This document shows, one piece after another, positions 9,624 to 24,240 of a DNA stretch of 64,000 nucleotides. The stretch comes from Viola odorata (Eukaryota; Streptophyta; Magnoliopsida; Malpighiales; Violaceae): assembly GCA_963691705.1 (NCBI GenBank), contig OY829543.1, positions 27,117,523 through 27,181,522 of the forward strand, given 5' to 3'. Made by a program: the position numbers and the translations under genes. Below the pieces are notes generated by a model. That model ran no database searches. It was not told the origin of the DNA and saw only the letters and a program-made list of their open reading frames with translations. Numbering within the stretch: the first letter of the stretch is position 1; each line of letters opens with the position of its first letter.

Positions 9624-11042
9624 CTAGGGTTGGCGCGCCTGGTGCACGCATGTCTTCATGGTTTGCGAGGACTTGGCGCGGCATTCCTCATGGCTTGCGC
9701 GGCCTATCCATGAGGTCTTCACGTGGATACGAGTGAGAGCCCTCATGTTCGTATCATTTCCTCCCTCTTCAAATGGATTCGTCCTCGAATCTGCGGGCTC
9801 CATTCCTTTGCGAATGTCACACAAAGTACCTACATAGAAGAGATATGCATCAACACTATGGAAAAGAGTTGGAAAATAACTAAAAGGTAACTCAAAGCGA
9901 TGATGGGAAAATAAGTCTGTAGACTTCAAAACACAAGGAATTTTCTCCAATGGGCGAAGAGTAGGCTTCGGAATTATTACATGAAATGACCCTAAAGCAC
10001 CCTTCACTTAAGGCCTTGACCGCGGGCTTGAAGAGATTGGCTTGGAGAGCTACCGCAAGACCTCGGATGGCTTAGGCGCGGGGACTTCATGGGATGCTAG
10101 GGTTGGCGCGCCTGGTGCGCGCGTGACTTCATGGTTTGCGAGGACTTGGCGCGGCGTTCCTCACGGCTGGCGCGGCCTATCCGTGAGGTCGTCACGTGGA
10201 TACGAGTGAGAGCCCTCATGCTCGTATCATCTACTCCCTCTTCAAATGGATTCGTTCTCGAATCTGCGCGCTCCATTCCTTTGCGAATGTCACGGAAAGT
10301 ACCTACATAGAAGAGATATGCATCAGCACTATGGAAAAGAGTTGGAAAAAAACTAAAAGGTAACTCAAAGCGATGATGGGAAAATAAGTCTGTAGACTTC
10401 AAAACACAAGGAATTTTCTCCCATGGGCGAAGAGTAGGCTTGGGAATTATAACATGAAATGACCCTAAACCACCCTTCACTTAAGGCCTTGACCGCGGGC
10501 TTGAAGAGATTGGCTTGGAGAGCTATCGCAAGGCCTCGGATGGCTTAGGCGCGGGGACTTCATGGGATGCTAGGGTTGGCGCGCCTGGTGCACGCATGTC
10601 TTCATGGTTTGCGAGGACTTAGAGCGGCATTCCTCATGGCTTGCGCGGCCTATCCATGAGGTCTTCACGTGGATACGAGTGAGAGCCCTCATGTTCGTAT
10701 CATCTCCTCCCTCTTCAAATGGATTCGTCCTCGAATCTGCGGGCTCCATTCCTTTGCGAATGTCACACAAAGTACCTACATAGAAGAGATATGCATCAGC
10801 ACTATGGAAAAGGGTTGGAAAATAACTAAAAGTTAATTCAAAGCGATGATGTGAAAATAAGTCTGTAGACTTCAAAAGACAAGGAATTTTCTCCCATGGG
10901 CGAAGAGTAGGCTTGGGAATTATAACATGAAATGACCCTAAACCACCCTTCACTTAAGGCCTTGACCGCGGGCTTGAAGAGATTGGCTTGGAGAGCTACC
11001 GCAAGGCCTCGGATGGCTTAGGTGCGGGGACTTCATGGGATG
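9624..11042. repeat. A-B-C trimer, one unit
   Basis: Monomers 9624 (A), 10097 (B) and 10570 (C) restore the trimer order of the left block. B here carries 'gtcgtcacgtgg' and 'cacggaaag', an early form of the 'cacagaaa' B variant seen from 15.7 kb onward. Confidence 0.88.
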
Positions 11043-14000
11043 CTAGGGTTGGCGCGCCTGGTGCACGCATGTCTTCATGGTTTGCGAGGACTTGGCGCGG
11101 CATTCCTCATGGCTTGCGCGGCCTATCCATGAGGTCTTCACGTGGATACGAGTGAGAGCCCTCATGTTCGTATCATTTCCTCCCTCTTCAAATGGATTCG
11201 TCCTCGAATCTGCGGGCTCCATTCCTTTGCGAATGTCACACAAAGTACCTACATAGAAGAGATATGCATCAACACTATGGAAAAGAGTTGGAAAATAACT
11301 AAAAGGTAACTCAAAGCGATGATGGGAAAATAAGTCTGTAGACTTCAAAACACAAGGAATTTTCTCCAATGGGCGAAGAGTAGGCTTGGGAATTATTACA
11401 TGAAATGACCCTAAAGCACCCTTCACTTAAGGCCTTGACCGCGGGCTTGAAGAGATTGCCTTGGAGAGCTACCGCAAGGCCTCGGATGGCTTAGGCGCGG
11501 GGACTTCATGGGATGCTAGGTTGGCGTGCCTGGTGCGTGCATGACTTCATGGTTTGCGAGGACTTGGCGCGGCATTCCTCACGGCTGGCGCGGCCTATCC
11601 GTGAGGTCTTCACGTGGATACGAGTGAGAGCCCTCATGTTCGTATCATCTCCTCCCTCTTCAAATGGATTCGTCCTCGAATCTGCGGGCTCTATTCCTTT
11701 GCGAATGTCACACAAAGTACCTACATAGGAGAGATATGCATCAGCACTATGGAAAAGGGTTGGAAAATAACTAAAAGGTAATTCAAAGCGATGATGTGAA
11801 AATAAGTCTGTAGACTTCAAAAGACAAGGATTTTTCTCCCATGGGCGAAGAGTAGGCTTGGGAATTATTACATGAAATAACCCTAAACTACCCTTTACTT
11901 AAGGCCTTGACCGCGGGCCTGAAGAGATTGGCTTGGAGAGCTAGCGCAAGGTCTCGGATGGCTTAGGCGTGGGGACTTCATGGGATGCTAGGTTGGCGTG
12001 CCTGGTGCGTGCATGACTTCATGGTTTGCGAGGACTTGGCGCGGCATTCCTCACGGCTGGCGCGGCCTATCCGTGAGGTCTTCACGTGGATACGAGTGAG
12101 AGCCCTCATGTTCGTATCATCTCCTCCCTCTTCAAATGGATTCCTCCTCGAATCTGCGGGCTTCATTCCTTTGCGAATGTCACACAAAGTACCTACATAG
12201 GAGAGATATGCATCAGCACTATGGAAAAGGGTTGGAAAATAACTAAAAGGTAATTCAATGCGATGATGTGAAAATAAGTCTGTAGACTTCAAAAGACAAG
12301 GATTTTTCTCCCATGGGCGAAGAGTAGGCTTGGGAATTATTACATGAAATAACCCTAAACTACCCTTTACTTAAGGCCTTGACCGCGGGCCTGAAGAGAT
12401 TGGCTTGGAGGGCTAGCGCAAGGTCTCGGATGGCTTAGGCGTGGGGACTTCATGGGATGCTAGGGTTGGCGCGCCTGGTGCGCGCATGACTTCATGGTTT
12501 GCGAGGACTTGGCGCGGCATTCCTCACGGCTGGCGCGGCCTATCCGTGAGGTCTTCACGTGGATACGAGTGAGAGCCCTCATGTTCGTATCATCTCCTCC
12601 CTCTTCAAATGGATTCGTCCTCGAATCTGCGGGCTCTATTCCTTTGCGAATGTCACACAAAGTACCTACATAGGAGAGATATGCATCAGCACTATGGAAA
12701 AGGGTTGGAAAATAACTAAAAGGTAATTCAAAGCGATGATGTGAAAATAAGTCTGTAGACTTCAAAAGACAAGGATTTTTCTCCCATGGGCGAAGAGTAG
12801 GCTTGGGAATTATTACATGAAATAACCCTAAACTACCCTTTACTTAAGGCCTTGACCGCGGGCCTGAAGAGATTGGCTTGGAGAGCTAGCGCAAGGTCTC
12901 GGATGGCTTAGGCGTGGGGACTTCATGGGATGCTAGGTTGGCGCGCCTGGTGCGTGCATGACTTCATGGTTTGCGAGGACTTGGCGCGGCATTCCTCACG
13001 GCTGGCGCGGCCTATCCGTGAGGTCTTCACGTGGATACGAGTGAGAGCCCTCATGTTCGTATCATCTCCTCCCTCTTCAAATGGATTCCTCCTCGAATCT
13101 GCGGGCTTCATTCCTTTGCGAATGTCACACAAAGTACCTACATAGGAGAGATATGCATCAGCACTATGGAAAAGGGTTGGAAAATAACTAAAAGGTAATT
13201 CAATGCGATGATGTGAAAATAAGTCTGTAGACTTCAAAAGACAAGGATTTTTCTCCCATGGGCGAAGAGTAGGCTTGGGAATTATTACATGAAATAACCC
13301 TAAACTACCCTTTACTTAAGGCCTTGACCGCGGGCCTGAAGAGATTGGCTTGGAGGGCTAGCGCAAGGTCTCGGATGGCTTAGGCGTGGGGACTTCATGG
13401 GATGCTAGGGTTGGCGCGCCTGGTGCGCGCATGACTTCATGGTTTGCGAGGACTTGGCGCGGCATTCCTCACGGCTGGCGCGGCCTATCCGTGAGGTCTT
13501 CACGTGGATACGAGTGAGAGCCCTCATGTTCGTATCATCTCCTCCCTCTTCAAATGGATTCGTCCTCGAATCTGCGGGCTCTATTCCTTTGCGAATGTCA
13601 CACAAAGTACCTACATAGGAGAGATATGCATCAGCACTATGGAAAAGGGTTGGAAAATAACTAAAAGGTAATTCAAAGCGATGATATGAAAATAAGTCTG
13701 TAGACTTCAAAAGACAAGGATTTTTCTCCCATGGGCGAAGAGTAGGCTTGGGAATTATTATATGAAATAACCCTAAACTACCCTTTACTTAAGGCCTTGA
13801 CCGCGGGCCTGAAGAGATTGGCTTGGAGAGCTAGCGCAAGGTCTCGGATGGCTTAGGCGTGGGGACTTCATGGGATGCTAGGGTTGGCGCGCCTGGTGCG
13901 CGCATGACTTCATGGTTTGCGAGGACTTGGCGCGGCATTCCTCACGGTTGGCGCGGCCTATCCGTGAGGTCTTCACGTGGATACGAGTGAGAGCCCTCAT

Positions 14001-14823
14001 GCTCGTATCATCTACTCCCTCTTCAAATGGATTCGTTCTCGAATCTGCGCGCTCCATTCCTTTGCGAATGTCACACAAAGTACCTACATAGAAGAGATAT
14101 GCATCAGCCCTATGGAAAAGAGTTGGAAAAAAACTAAAAGGTAACTCAAAGCGATGATGGGTAAATAAGTCTGTAGACTTCAAAACACAAGGAATGTTCT
14201 CCCATGGGCGAAGAGTAGGCTTGGGAATTATTACATGAAATGACCCTAAACCACCCTTCACTTAAGGCCTTGACCGCGGGATTGAAGGGATTGGCTTGGA
14301 TAGCTACCGCAAGGCCTCGGATGGCTTAGGCGCGGGGACTTCATGGGATGCTAGGGTTGGCGCGCCTGGTGCACGCATGTCTTCATGGTTTGCGAGGACT
14401 TGGCGCGGCATTCCTCATGGCTTGCTCGGCCTATCCATGAGGTCTTCACGTGGATACGAGTGAGAGCCCTCAAGTTCGTACCATCTCCTCCCTCTACAAA
14501 TGGATTCATCCTCGAATCTGCGGGCTCCATTCCTTTGCGAATGTCACACAAAGTACCTACATAGAAGAGATATGCATCAGCACTATGGAAAAGAGTTGGA
14601 AAATAACTAAAAGGTAACTCAAAGCGATGATGGGAAAATAAGTCTGTAGACTTCAAAACACAAGGAATTTTCTCCCATGGGCGAAGAGTAGGCTTGGGAA
14701 TTATAACATGAAATGACCCTAAACCACCCTTCACTTAAGGCCTTGACCGCGGGCTTGAAGAGATTGGCTTGGAGAGCTACCGCAAGGCCTCGGATGGCTT
14801 AGGTGCGGGGACTTCATGGGATG
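11043..14823. repeat. Second copy of 5842-8677, longer by one D dimer
   Basis: Monomers start at 11043, 11516 (472 bp), 11988 (472 bp), 12460, 12933 (472 bp), 13405, 13878 and 14351. The first four correspond to 5842, 6315, 6787 and 7259 at an offset of 5,201 bp. From 12933 on, the offset to 6787, 7259, 7732 and 8205 is 6,146 bp, a step of 945 bp (473 + 472). Private variants travel with the copy: 'gatgatatg' and 'ttatatgaaat' in 7259 recur only in 13405, and 'atgggtaaat' in 7732 recurs in 13878. This is a segmental duplication plus gain, or loss in the left copy, of one dimer. Confidence 0.9.
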
Positions 14824-17800
14824 CTAGGGTTGGCGCGCCTGGTGCACGCATGTCTTCATGGTTTGCGAGGACTTGGCGCGGCATTCCTCATATCTTGCGC
14901 GGCCTATCCATGAGGTCTTCACGTGGATACGAGTGAGAGCCCTCATGTTCGTATCATTTCCTCCCTCTTCAAATGGATTCGTCCTCGAATCTGCGGGCTC
15001 CATTCCTTTGCGAATGTCACACAAAGTACCTACATAGGAGAGATATGCATCAGCACTATGGAAAAGGGTTGGAAAATAACTAAAAGGTAACTCAAAGCGA
15101 TGATGTGAAAATAAGTCTGTAGACTTCAAAAGACAAGGAATTTTCTCCCATGGGCGAAGAGTAGGCTTGGGAATTATAACATGAAATGACCCTAAACCAC
15201 CCTTCACTTAAGGCCTTGACCGCGGGCTTGAAGAGATTGGCTTGGAGAGCTACCGCAAGGCCTCAGATGGCTTAGGTGCGGGGACTTCATGGGATGCTAG
15301 GGTTGGCGCGCCTGGTGCACGCATGTCTTCATGGTTTGCAAGGACTTGGCGCGGCATTCCTCATGGCTTGCGCGGCCTATCCATGAGGTCTTCACGTGGA
15401 TACGAGTGAGAGCCCTCATGTTCGTATCATTTCCTCCCTCTTCAAATGGATTCGTCCTCGAATCTGCGGGCTCCATTCCTTTGCGAATGTCACACAAAGT
15501 ACCTACATAGGAGAGATATGCATCAGCACTATGGAAAAGAGTTGGAAAATAACTAAAAGGTAACTCAAAGCGATGATGGGAAAATAAGTCTGTAGACTTC
15601 AAAACACAAGGAATTTTCTCCAATGGGCGAAGAGTAGGCTTGGGAATTATTACATGAAATGACCCTAAAGCACCCTTCACTTAAGGCCTTGACCGCGGGC
15701 TTGAAGAGATTGGCTTGGAGAGCTACCGCAAGACCTCGGATGGCTTAGGCGCGGGGACTTCATGGGATGCTAGGGTTGGCGCGCCTGGTGCGCGCGTGAC
15801 TTCATGGTTTGCGAGGACTTGGCGCGGCGTTCCTCACGGCTGGCGCGGCCTATCCGTGAGGTCGTCACGTGGATACGAGTGAGAGCCCTCATGCTCGTAT
15901 CATCTACTCCCTCTTCAAATGGATTCGTTCTCGAATCTGCGCGCTCCATTCCTTTGCGAATGTCACAGAAAGTACCTACATAGAAGAGATATGCATCAGC
16001 ACTATGGAAAAGAGTTGGAAAAAAACTAAAAGGTAACTCAAAGCGATGATGGGAAAATAAGTCTGTAGACTTCAAAACACAAGGAATTTTCTCCCATGGG
16101 CGAAGAGTAGGCTTGGGAATTATAACATGAAATGACCCTAAACCACCCTTCACTTAAGGCCTTGACCGCGGGCTTGAAGAGATTGGCTTGGAGAGCTACC
16201 GCAAGGCCTCGGATGGCTTAGGTGCGGGGACTTCATGGGATGCTAGGGTTGGCGCGCCTGGTGCACGCATGTCTTCATGGTTTGCGAGGACTTGGCGCGG
16301 CATTCCTCATATCTTGCGCGGCCTATCCATGAGGTCTTCACGTGGATACGAGTGAGAGCCCTCATGTTCGTATCATTTCCTCCCTCTTCAAATGGATTCG
16401 TCCTCGAATCTGCGGGCTCCATTCCTTTGCGAATGTCACACAAAGTACCTACATAGGAGAGATATGCATCAGCACTATGGAAAAGGGTTGGAAAATAACT
16501 AAAAGGTAACTCAAAGCGATGATGTGAAAATAAGTCTGTAGACTTCAAAGGACAAGGAATTTTCTCCCATGGGCGAAGAGTAGGCTTGGGAATTATAACA
16601 TGAAATGACCCTAAACCACCCTTCACTTAAGGCCTTGACCGCGGGCTTGAAGAGATTGGCTTGGAGAGCTACCGCAAGGCCTCGGATGGCTTAGGTGTGG
16701 GGACTTCATGGGATGCTAGGGTTGGCGCGCCTGGTGCACGCATGTCTTCATGGTTTGCGAGGACTTGGCGCGGCATTCCTCATGGCTTGCGCGGCCTATC
16801 CATGAGGTCTTCACGTGGATACGAGTGAGAGCCCTCATGTTCGTATCATTTCCTCCCTCTTCAAATGGATTCGTCCTCGAATCTGCGGGCTCCATTCCTT
16901 TGCGAATGTCACACAAAGTACCTACATAGAAGAGATATGCATCAACACTATGGAAAAGAGTTGGAAAATAACTAAAAGGTAACTCAAAGCGATGATGGGA
17001 AAATAAGTCTGTAGACTTCAAAACACAAGGAATTTTCTCCAATGGGCGAAGAGTAGGCTTAGGAATTATTACATGAAATGACCCTAAAGCACCCTTCACT
17101 TAAGGCCTTGACCGCGGGCTTGAAGAGATTGGCTTGGAGAGCTACCGCAAGACCTCGGATGGCTTAGGCGCGGGGACTTCATGGGATGCTAGGGTTGGCG
17201 CGCCTGGTGCGCGCGTGACTTCATGGTTTGCGAGGACTTGGCGCGGCGTTCCTCACGGCTGGCGCGGCCTATCCGTGAGGTCTTCACGTGGATACGAGTG
17301 AGAGCCCTCATGCTCGTATCATCCACTCCCTCTTCAAAAGGATTCGTTCTCGAATCTGCGCGCTCCATTCCTTTGCGAATGTCACACAAAGTACCTACAT
17401 AGAAGAGATATGCATCAGCACTATGGAAAAGAGTTGGAAAATAACTAAAAGGTAAATCAAAGCGATGATGGGAAAATAAGTCTGTAGACTTCAAAACACA
17501 AGGAATTTTCTCCCATGGGCGAAGAGTAGGCTTGGGAATTATAACATGAAATGACCCTAAACCACCCTTCACTTAAGGCCTTGACCGCGGGCTTGAAGAG
17601 ATTGGCTTGGAGAGCTACCGCAAGACCTCGGATGGCTTAGGCGCGGGGACTTCATGGGATGCTAGGGTTGGCGCGCCTGGTGCGCGCGTGACTTCATGGT
17701 TTGCGAGGACTTGGCGCGGCGTTCCTCACGGCTGGCGCGGCCTATCCGTGAGGTCGTCACGTGGATACGAGTGAGAGCCCTCATGCTCGTATCATCTACT

Positions 17801-18134
17801 CCCTCTTCAAATGGATTCGTTCTCGAATCTGCGCGCTCCATTCCTTTGCGAATGTCACAGAAAGTACCTACATAGAAGAGATATGCATCAGCACTATGGA
17901 AAAGAGTTGGAAAATAACTAAAAGGTAAATCAAAGCGATGATGGGAAAATAAGTCTGTAGACTTCAAAACACAAGGAATTTTCTCCCATGGGCGAAGAGT
18001 AGGCTTGGGAATTATAACATGAAATGACCCTAAACCACCCTTCACTTAAGGCCTTGACCGCGGGCTTGAAGAGATTGGCTTGGAGAGCTACCGCAAGGCC
18101 TCGGATGGCTTAGGTGCGGGGACTTCATGGGATG
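14824..18134. repeat. E-A-B trimers without the 21-bp insertion
   Basis: Monomers start at 14824 (E), 15297 (A), 15770 (B), 16243 (E), 16716 (A), 17189 (B) and 17662 (B). E monomers are marked by 'cctcatatcttgcgcgg'. Monomer 17662 looks chimeric: its left part matches 15770 ('gtcgtcacg', 'cacagaaag') and its right part matches 17189 ('aaaataactaaaaggtaaatc'). The E-A-B order is the same cyclic order as the 1,440 bp units at 25-34 kb, but B is still 473 bp, so this block is a plausible precursor form. Confidence 0.85.
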
Positions 18135-19080
18135 CTAGGGTTGGCGCGCCTGGTGCACGCATGTCTTCATGGTTTGCGAGGACTTGGCGCGGCATTCCTC
18201 ATGGCTTGCGCGGCCTATCCATGAGGTCTTCACGTGGATACGAGTGAGAGCCCTCATGTTCGTATCATTTCCTCCCTCTTCAAATGGATTCGTCCTCGAA
18301 TCTGCGGGCTCCATTCCTTTGCGAATGTCACACAAAGTACCTACATAGAAGAGATATGCATCAACACTATGGAAAAGAGTTGGAAAATAACTAAAAGGTA
18401 ACTCAAAGCGATGATGGGAAAATAAGTCTGTAGACTTCAAAACACAAGGAATTTTCTCCAATGGGCGAAGAGTAGGCTTGGGAATTATTACATGAAATGA
18501 CCCTAAAGCACCCTTCACTTAAGGCCTTGACCGCGGGCTTGAAGAGATTGGCTTGGAGAGCTACCGCAAGACCTCGGATGGCTTAGGCGCGGGGACTTCA
18601 TGGGATGCTAGGGTTGGCGCGCCTGGTGCGCGCGTGACTTCATGGTTTGCGAGGACTTGGCGCGGCGTTCCTCACGGCTGGCGCGGCCTATCCGTGAGGT
18701 CGTCACGTGGATACGAGTGAGAGCCCTCATGCTCGTATCATCCACTCCCTCTTCAAATGGATTCGTTCTCGAATCTGCGCGCTCCATTCCTTTGCGAATG
18801 TCACAGAAAATACCTACATAGAAGAGATATGCATCAGCACTATGGAAAAGAGTTGGAAAAAAACTAAAAGGTAACTCAAAGCGATGATGGGAAAATAAGT
18901 CTGTAGACTTCAAAACACAAGGAATTTTCTCCCATGGGCGAAGAGTAGGCTTGGGAATTATAACATGAAATGACCCTAAACCACCCTTCACTTAAGGCCT
19001 TGACCGCGGGCTTGAAGAGATTGGCTTGGAGAGCTACCGCAAGGCCTCGGATGGCTTAGGTGCGGGGACTTCATGGGATG

Positions 19081-19531
19081 CTAGGGTTGGCGCGCCTGGT
19101 GCACGCATGTCTTCATGGTTTGCGAGGACTTGGCGCGGCCTATCCATGAGGTCTTCACGTGGATACGAGTGAGAGCCCTCATGTTCGTATCATTTCCTCC
19201 CTCTTCAAATGGATTCGTCCTCGAATCTACGGGCTCCATTCCTTTGCGAATGTCACACAAAGTACCTACATAGGAGAGATATGCATCAGCACTATGGAAA
19301 AGGGTTGGAAAATAACTAAAAGGTAACTCAAAGCGATGATGTGAAAATAAGTCTGTAGACTTCAAAAGACAAGGAATTTTCTCCCATGGGCGAAGAGTAG
19401 GCTTGGGAATTATAACATGAAATGACCCTAAACCACCCTTCACTTAAGGCCTTGACCGCGGGCTTGAAGAGATTGGTTGGAGAGCTACCGCAAGGCCTCG
19501 GATGGCTTAGGTGCGGGGACTTCATGGGATG
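19081..19531. repeat. 451-bp monomer with 21-bp and 1-bp deletions
   Basis: The segment between the two GGCGCGGC octamers, present in normal monomers, is missing; a single octamer remains at 19132-19139 and runs directly into 'ctatccatgagg'. A separate single-base loss near 19476 ('gattggttgg') makes the total 22 bp short. The left arm of the conserved hairpin is removed. Confidence 0.93.
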
Positions 19532-22369
19532 CTAGGGTTGGCGCGCCTGGTGCACGCATGTCTTCATGGTTTGCGAGGACTTGGCGCGTCATTCCTCATG
19601 GCTTGCGCGGCCTATCCATGAGGTCTTCACGTGGATACGAGTGAGAGCCCTCATGTTCGTATCATTTCCTCCCTCTTCAAATGGATTCGTCCTCGAATCT
19701 GCGGGCTCCATTCCTTTGCGAATGTCACACAAAGTACCTACATAGAAGAGATATGCATCAACACTATGGAAAAGAGTTGGAAAATAACTAAAAGGTAACT
19801 CAAAGCGATGATGGGAAAATAAGTCTGTAGACTTCAAAACACAAGGAATTTTCTCCAATGGGCGAAGAGTAGGCTTGGGAATTATTACATGAAATGACCC
19901 TAAAGCACCCTTCACTTAAGGCCTTGACCGCGGGCTTGAAGAGATTGGCTTGGAGAGCTACCGCAAGACCTCGGATGGCTTAGGCGCGGGGACTTCATGG
20001 GATGCTAGGGTTGGCGCGCCTGGTGCGCGCGTGACTTCATGGTTTGCGAGGACTTGGCGCGGCGTTCCTCACGGCTGGCGCGGCCTATCCGTGAGGTCTT
20101 CACGTGGATACGAGTGAGAGCCCTCATGCTCGTATCATCCACTCCCTCTTCAAATGGATTCGTTCTCGAATCTGCGCGCTCCATTCCTTTGCGAATGTCA
20201 CACAAAGTACCTACATAGAAGAGATATGCATCAGCACTATGGAAAAGAGTTGGAAAATAACTAAAAGGTAAATCAAAGCGATGATGGGAAAATAAGTCTG
20301 TAGACTTCAAAACACAAGGAATTTTCTCCCATGGGCGAAGAGTAGGCTTGGGAATTATTACATGAAATGACCCTAAACCACCCTTCACTTAAGGCCTTGA
20401 CCGCGGGCTTGAAGAGATTGGCTTGGAGAGCTACCGCAAGGCCTCGGATGGCTTAGGCGCGGGGACTTCATGGGATGCTAGGGTTGGCGCGCCTGGTGCA
20501 CGCTTGTCTTCATGGTTTGCGAGGACTTGGAGCGGCATTCCTCATGGCTTGCGCGGCCTATCCATGAGGTCTTCACGTGGATACGAGTGAGAGCCCTCAT
20601 GTTCGTATCATCTCCTCCCTCTTCAAATGGATTCGTCCTCGAATCTGCGGGCTCCATTCCTTTGCGAATGTCACACAAAGTACCTACATAGGAGAGATAT
20701 GCATCAGCACTATGGAAAAGGGTTGGAAAATAACTAAAAGGTAACTCAAAGTGATGATGTGAAAATAAGTCTGTAGACTTCAAAAGACAAGGAATTTTCT
20801 CCCATGGGCGAAGAGTAGGCTTGGGAATTATTACATGAAATAACCCTAAACCACCCTTCACTTAAGGCTGTGACCGCGGGCTTGAAGAGATTGGCTTGGA
20901 GAGCTAGCGCAAGGCCTTGGATGGCTTATGTGTGGGGACTTCATGGGATGCTAGGGTTGGCGCGCCTGGTGCGCGTATGACTTCATGGTTTGCGAGGACT
21001 TGGCGCGGCATTCCTCACGGCTGGCGCGGCCTATCCGTGAGGTCTTCACGTGGATACGAGTGAGAGACCTCATGTTCGTATCATCTCCTCCCTCTTCAAA
21101 TGGATTCGTCCTCGAATCTGCGGGCTCCATTCCTTTGCGAATGTCACACAAAGTACCTACATAGGAGAGATATGCATCAGCACTATGGAAAAGGGTTGGA
21201 AAATAACTAAAAGGTAATTCAAAGCGATGATGTGAAAATAAGTCTGTAGACTTCAATAGACAAGGATTTTTCTCCCATGGGCGAAGAGTAGGCTTGGGAA
21301 TTATTACATGAAATAACCCTAAACTACCCTTTACTTAAGGCCTTGACCGCGGGCCTGAAGAGATTGGCTTGGAGAGCTACCGCAAGGCCTCAGATGTCTT
21401 AGGTGCGGGGACTTCATGGGATGCTAGGGTTGGCGCGCCTGGTGCACGCATGTCTTCATGGTTTGCGAGGACTTGGGGCGGCATTCCTCATGGCTTGCGC
21501 GGCCTATCCATGAGGTCTTCACGTGGATACGAGTGAGAGCCCTCATGTTCGTATCATTTCCTCCCTCTTCAAATGGATTCGTCCTCGAATCTGCGGGCTC
21601 CATTCCTTTGCGAATGTCACACAAAGTACCTACATAGAAGAGATATGCATCAACACTATGGAAAAGAGTTGGAAAATAACTAAAAGGTAACTCAAAGCGA
21701 TGATGGGAAAATAAGTCTGTAGACTTCAAAACACAAGGAATTTTCTCCAATGGGCGAAGAGTAGGCTTGGGAATTATTACATGAAATGACCCTAAAGCAC
21801 CCTTCACTTAAGGCCTTGACCGCGGGCTTGTAGAGATTGGCTTGGAGAGCTACCGCAAGACCTCGGATGGCTTAGGCGCGGGGACTTCATGGGATGCTAG
21901 GGTTGGCGCGCCTGGTGCGCGCGTGACTTCATGGTTTGCGAGGACTTGGCGCGGCGTTCCTCACGGCTGGCGCGGCCTATCCGTGAGGTCGTCACGTGGA
22001 TACGAGTGAGAGCCCTCATGCTCGTATCATCCACTCCCTCTTCAAATGGATTCGTTCTCGAATCTGCGCGCTCCATTCCTTTGCGAATGTCACAGAAAAT
22101 ACCTACATAGAAGAGATATGCATCAGCACTATGGAAAAGAGTTGGAAAAAAACTAAAAGGTAACTCAAAGCGATGATGGGAAAATAAGTCTGTAGACTTC
22201 AAAACACAAGGAATTTTCTCCCATGGGCGAAGAGTAGGCTTGGGAATTATAACATGAAATGACCCTAAACCACCCTTCACTTAAGGCCTTGACCGCGGGC
22301 TTGAAGAGATTGGCTTGGAGAGCTACCGCAAGGCCTCGGATGGCTTAGGTGCGGGGACTTCATGGGATG

Positions 22370-22821
22370 CTAGGGTTGGCGCGCCTGGTGCACGCATGTC
22401 TTCATGGTTTGCGAGGACTTGGCGCGGCCTATCCATGAGGTCTTCACGTGGATACGAGTGAGAGCCCTCATGTTCGTATCATTTCCTCCCTCTTCAAATG
22501 GATTCGTCCTCGAATCTGCGGGCTCCATTCCTTTGCGAATGTCACACAAAGTACCTACATAGGAGAGATATGCATCAGCACTATGGAAAAGGGTTGGAAA
22601 ATAACTAAAAGGTAACTCAAAGCGATGATGTGAAAATAAGTCTGTAGACTTCAAAAGACAAGGAATTTTCTCCCATGGGCGAAGAGTAGGCTTGGGAATT
22701 ATAACATGAAATGACCCTAAACCACCCTTCACTTAAGGCCTTGACCGCGGGCTTGAAGAGATTGGCTTGGAGAGCTACCGCAAGGCCTCGGATGGCTTAG
22801 GTGCGGGGACTTCATGGGATG
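22370..22821. repeat. 452-bp monomer with the 21-bp deletion
   Basis: Same deletion as in monomer 19081, with the single GGCGCGGC at 22421-22428. The two monomers occupy the same slot in successive HOR units, so one deletion was copied and did not arise twice. The extra one-base loss of 19081 is absent. Confidence 0.93.
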
Positions 22822-24240
22822 CTAGGGTTGGCGCGCCTGGTGCACGCATGTCTTCATGGTTTGCGAGGACTTGGCGCGGCATTCCTCATGGCTTGCGCGG
22901 CCTATCCATGAGGTCTTCACGTGGATACGAGTGAGAGCCCTCATGTTCGTATCATTTCCTCCCTCTTCAAATGGATTCGTCCTCGAATCTGCGGGCTCCA
23001 TTCCTTTGCGAATGTCACACAAAGTACCTACATAGAAGAGATATGCATCAACACTATGGAAAAGAGTTGGAAAATAACTAAAAGGTAACTCAAAGCGATG
23101 ATGGGAAAATAAGTCTGTAGACTTCAAAACACAAGGAATTTTCTCCAATGGGCGAAGAGTAGGCTTGGGAATTATTACATGAAATGACCCTAAAGCACCC
23201 TTCACTTAAGGCCTTGACCGCGGGCTTGAAGAGATTGGTTTGGAGAGCTACCGCAAGACCTCGGATGGCTTAGGCGCGGGGACTTCATGGGATGCTAGGG
23301 TTGGCGCGCCTGGTGCGCGCGTGACTTCATGGTTTGCGAGGACTTGGCGCGGCGTTCCTCACGGCTGGCGCGGCCTATCCGTGAGGTCTTCACGTGGATA
23401 CGAGTGAGAGCCCTCATGCTCGTATCATCCACTCCCTCTTCAAATGGATTCGTTCTCGAATCTGCGCGCTCCATTCCTTTGCGAATGTCACACAAAGTAC
23501 CTACTTAGAAGAGATATGCATCAGCACTATGGAAAAGAGTTGGAAAATAACTAAAAGGTAAATCAAAGCGATGATGGGAAAATAAGTCTGTAGACTTCAA
23601 AACACAAGGAATTTTCTCCCATGGGCGAAGAGTAGGCTTGGGAATTATTACATGAAATGACCCTAAACCACCCTTCACTTAAGGCCTTGACCGCGGGCTT
23701 GAAGAGATTGGCTTGGAGAGCTACCGCAAGGCCTCGGATGGCTTAGGCGCGGGGACTTCATGGGATGCTAGGGTTGGCGCGCCTGGTGCACGCTTGTCTT
23801 CATGGTTTGCGAGGACTTGGAGCGGCATTCCTCATGGCTTGCGCGGCCTATCCATGAGGTCTTCACGTTGATACGAGTGAGAGCCCTCATGTTCGTATCA
23901 TCTCCTCCCTCTTCAAATGGATTCGTCCTCGAATCTGCGGGCTCCATTCCTTTGCGAATGTCACACAAAGTACCTACATAGGAGAGATATGCATCAGCAC
24001 TATGGAAAAGGGTTGGAAAATAACTAAAAGGTAACTCAAAGTGATGATGTGAAAATAAGTCTGTAGACTTCAAAAGACAAGGAATTTTCTCCCATGGGCG
24101 AAGAGTAGGCTTGGGAATTATTACATGAAATAACCCTAAACCACCCTTCACTTAAGGCTGTGACCGCGGGCTTGAAGAGATTGGCTTGGAGAGCTAGCGC
24201 AAGGCCTTGGATGGCTTATGTGTGGGGACTTCATGGGATG

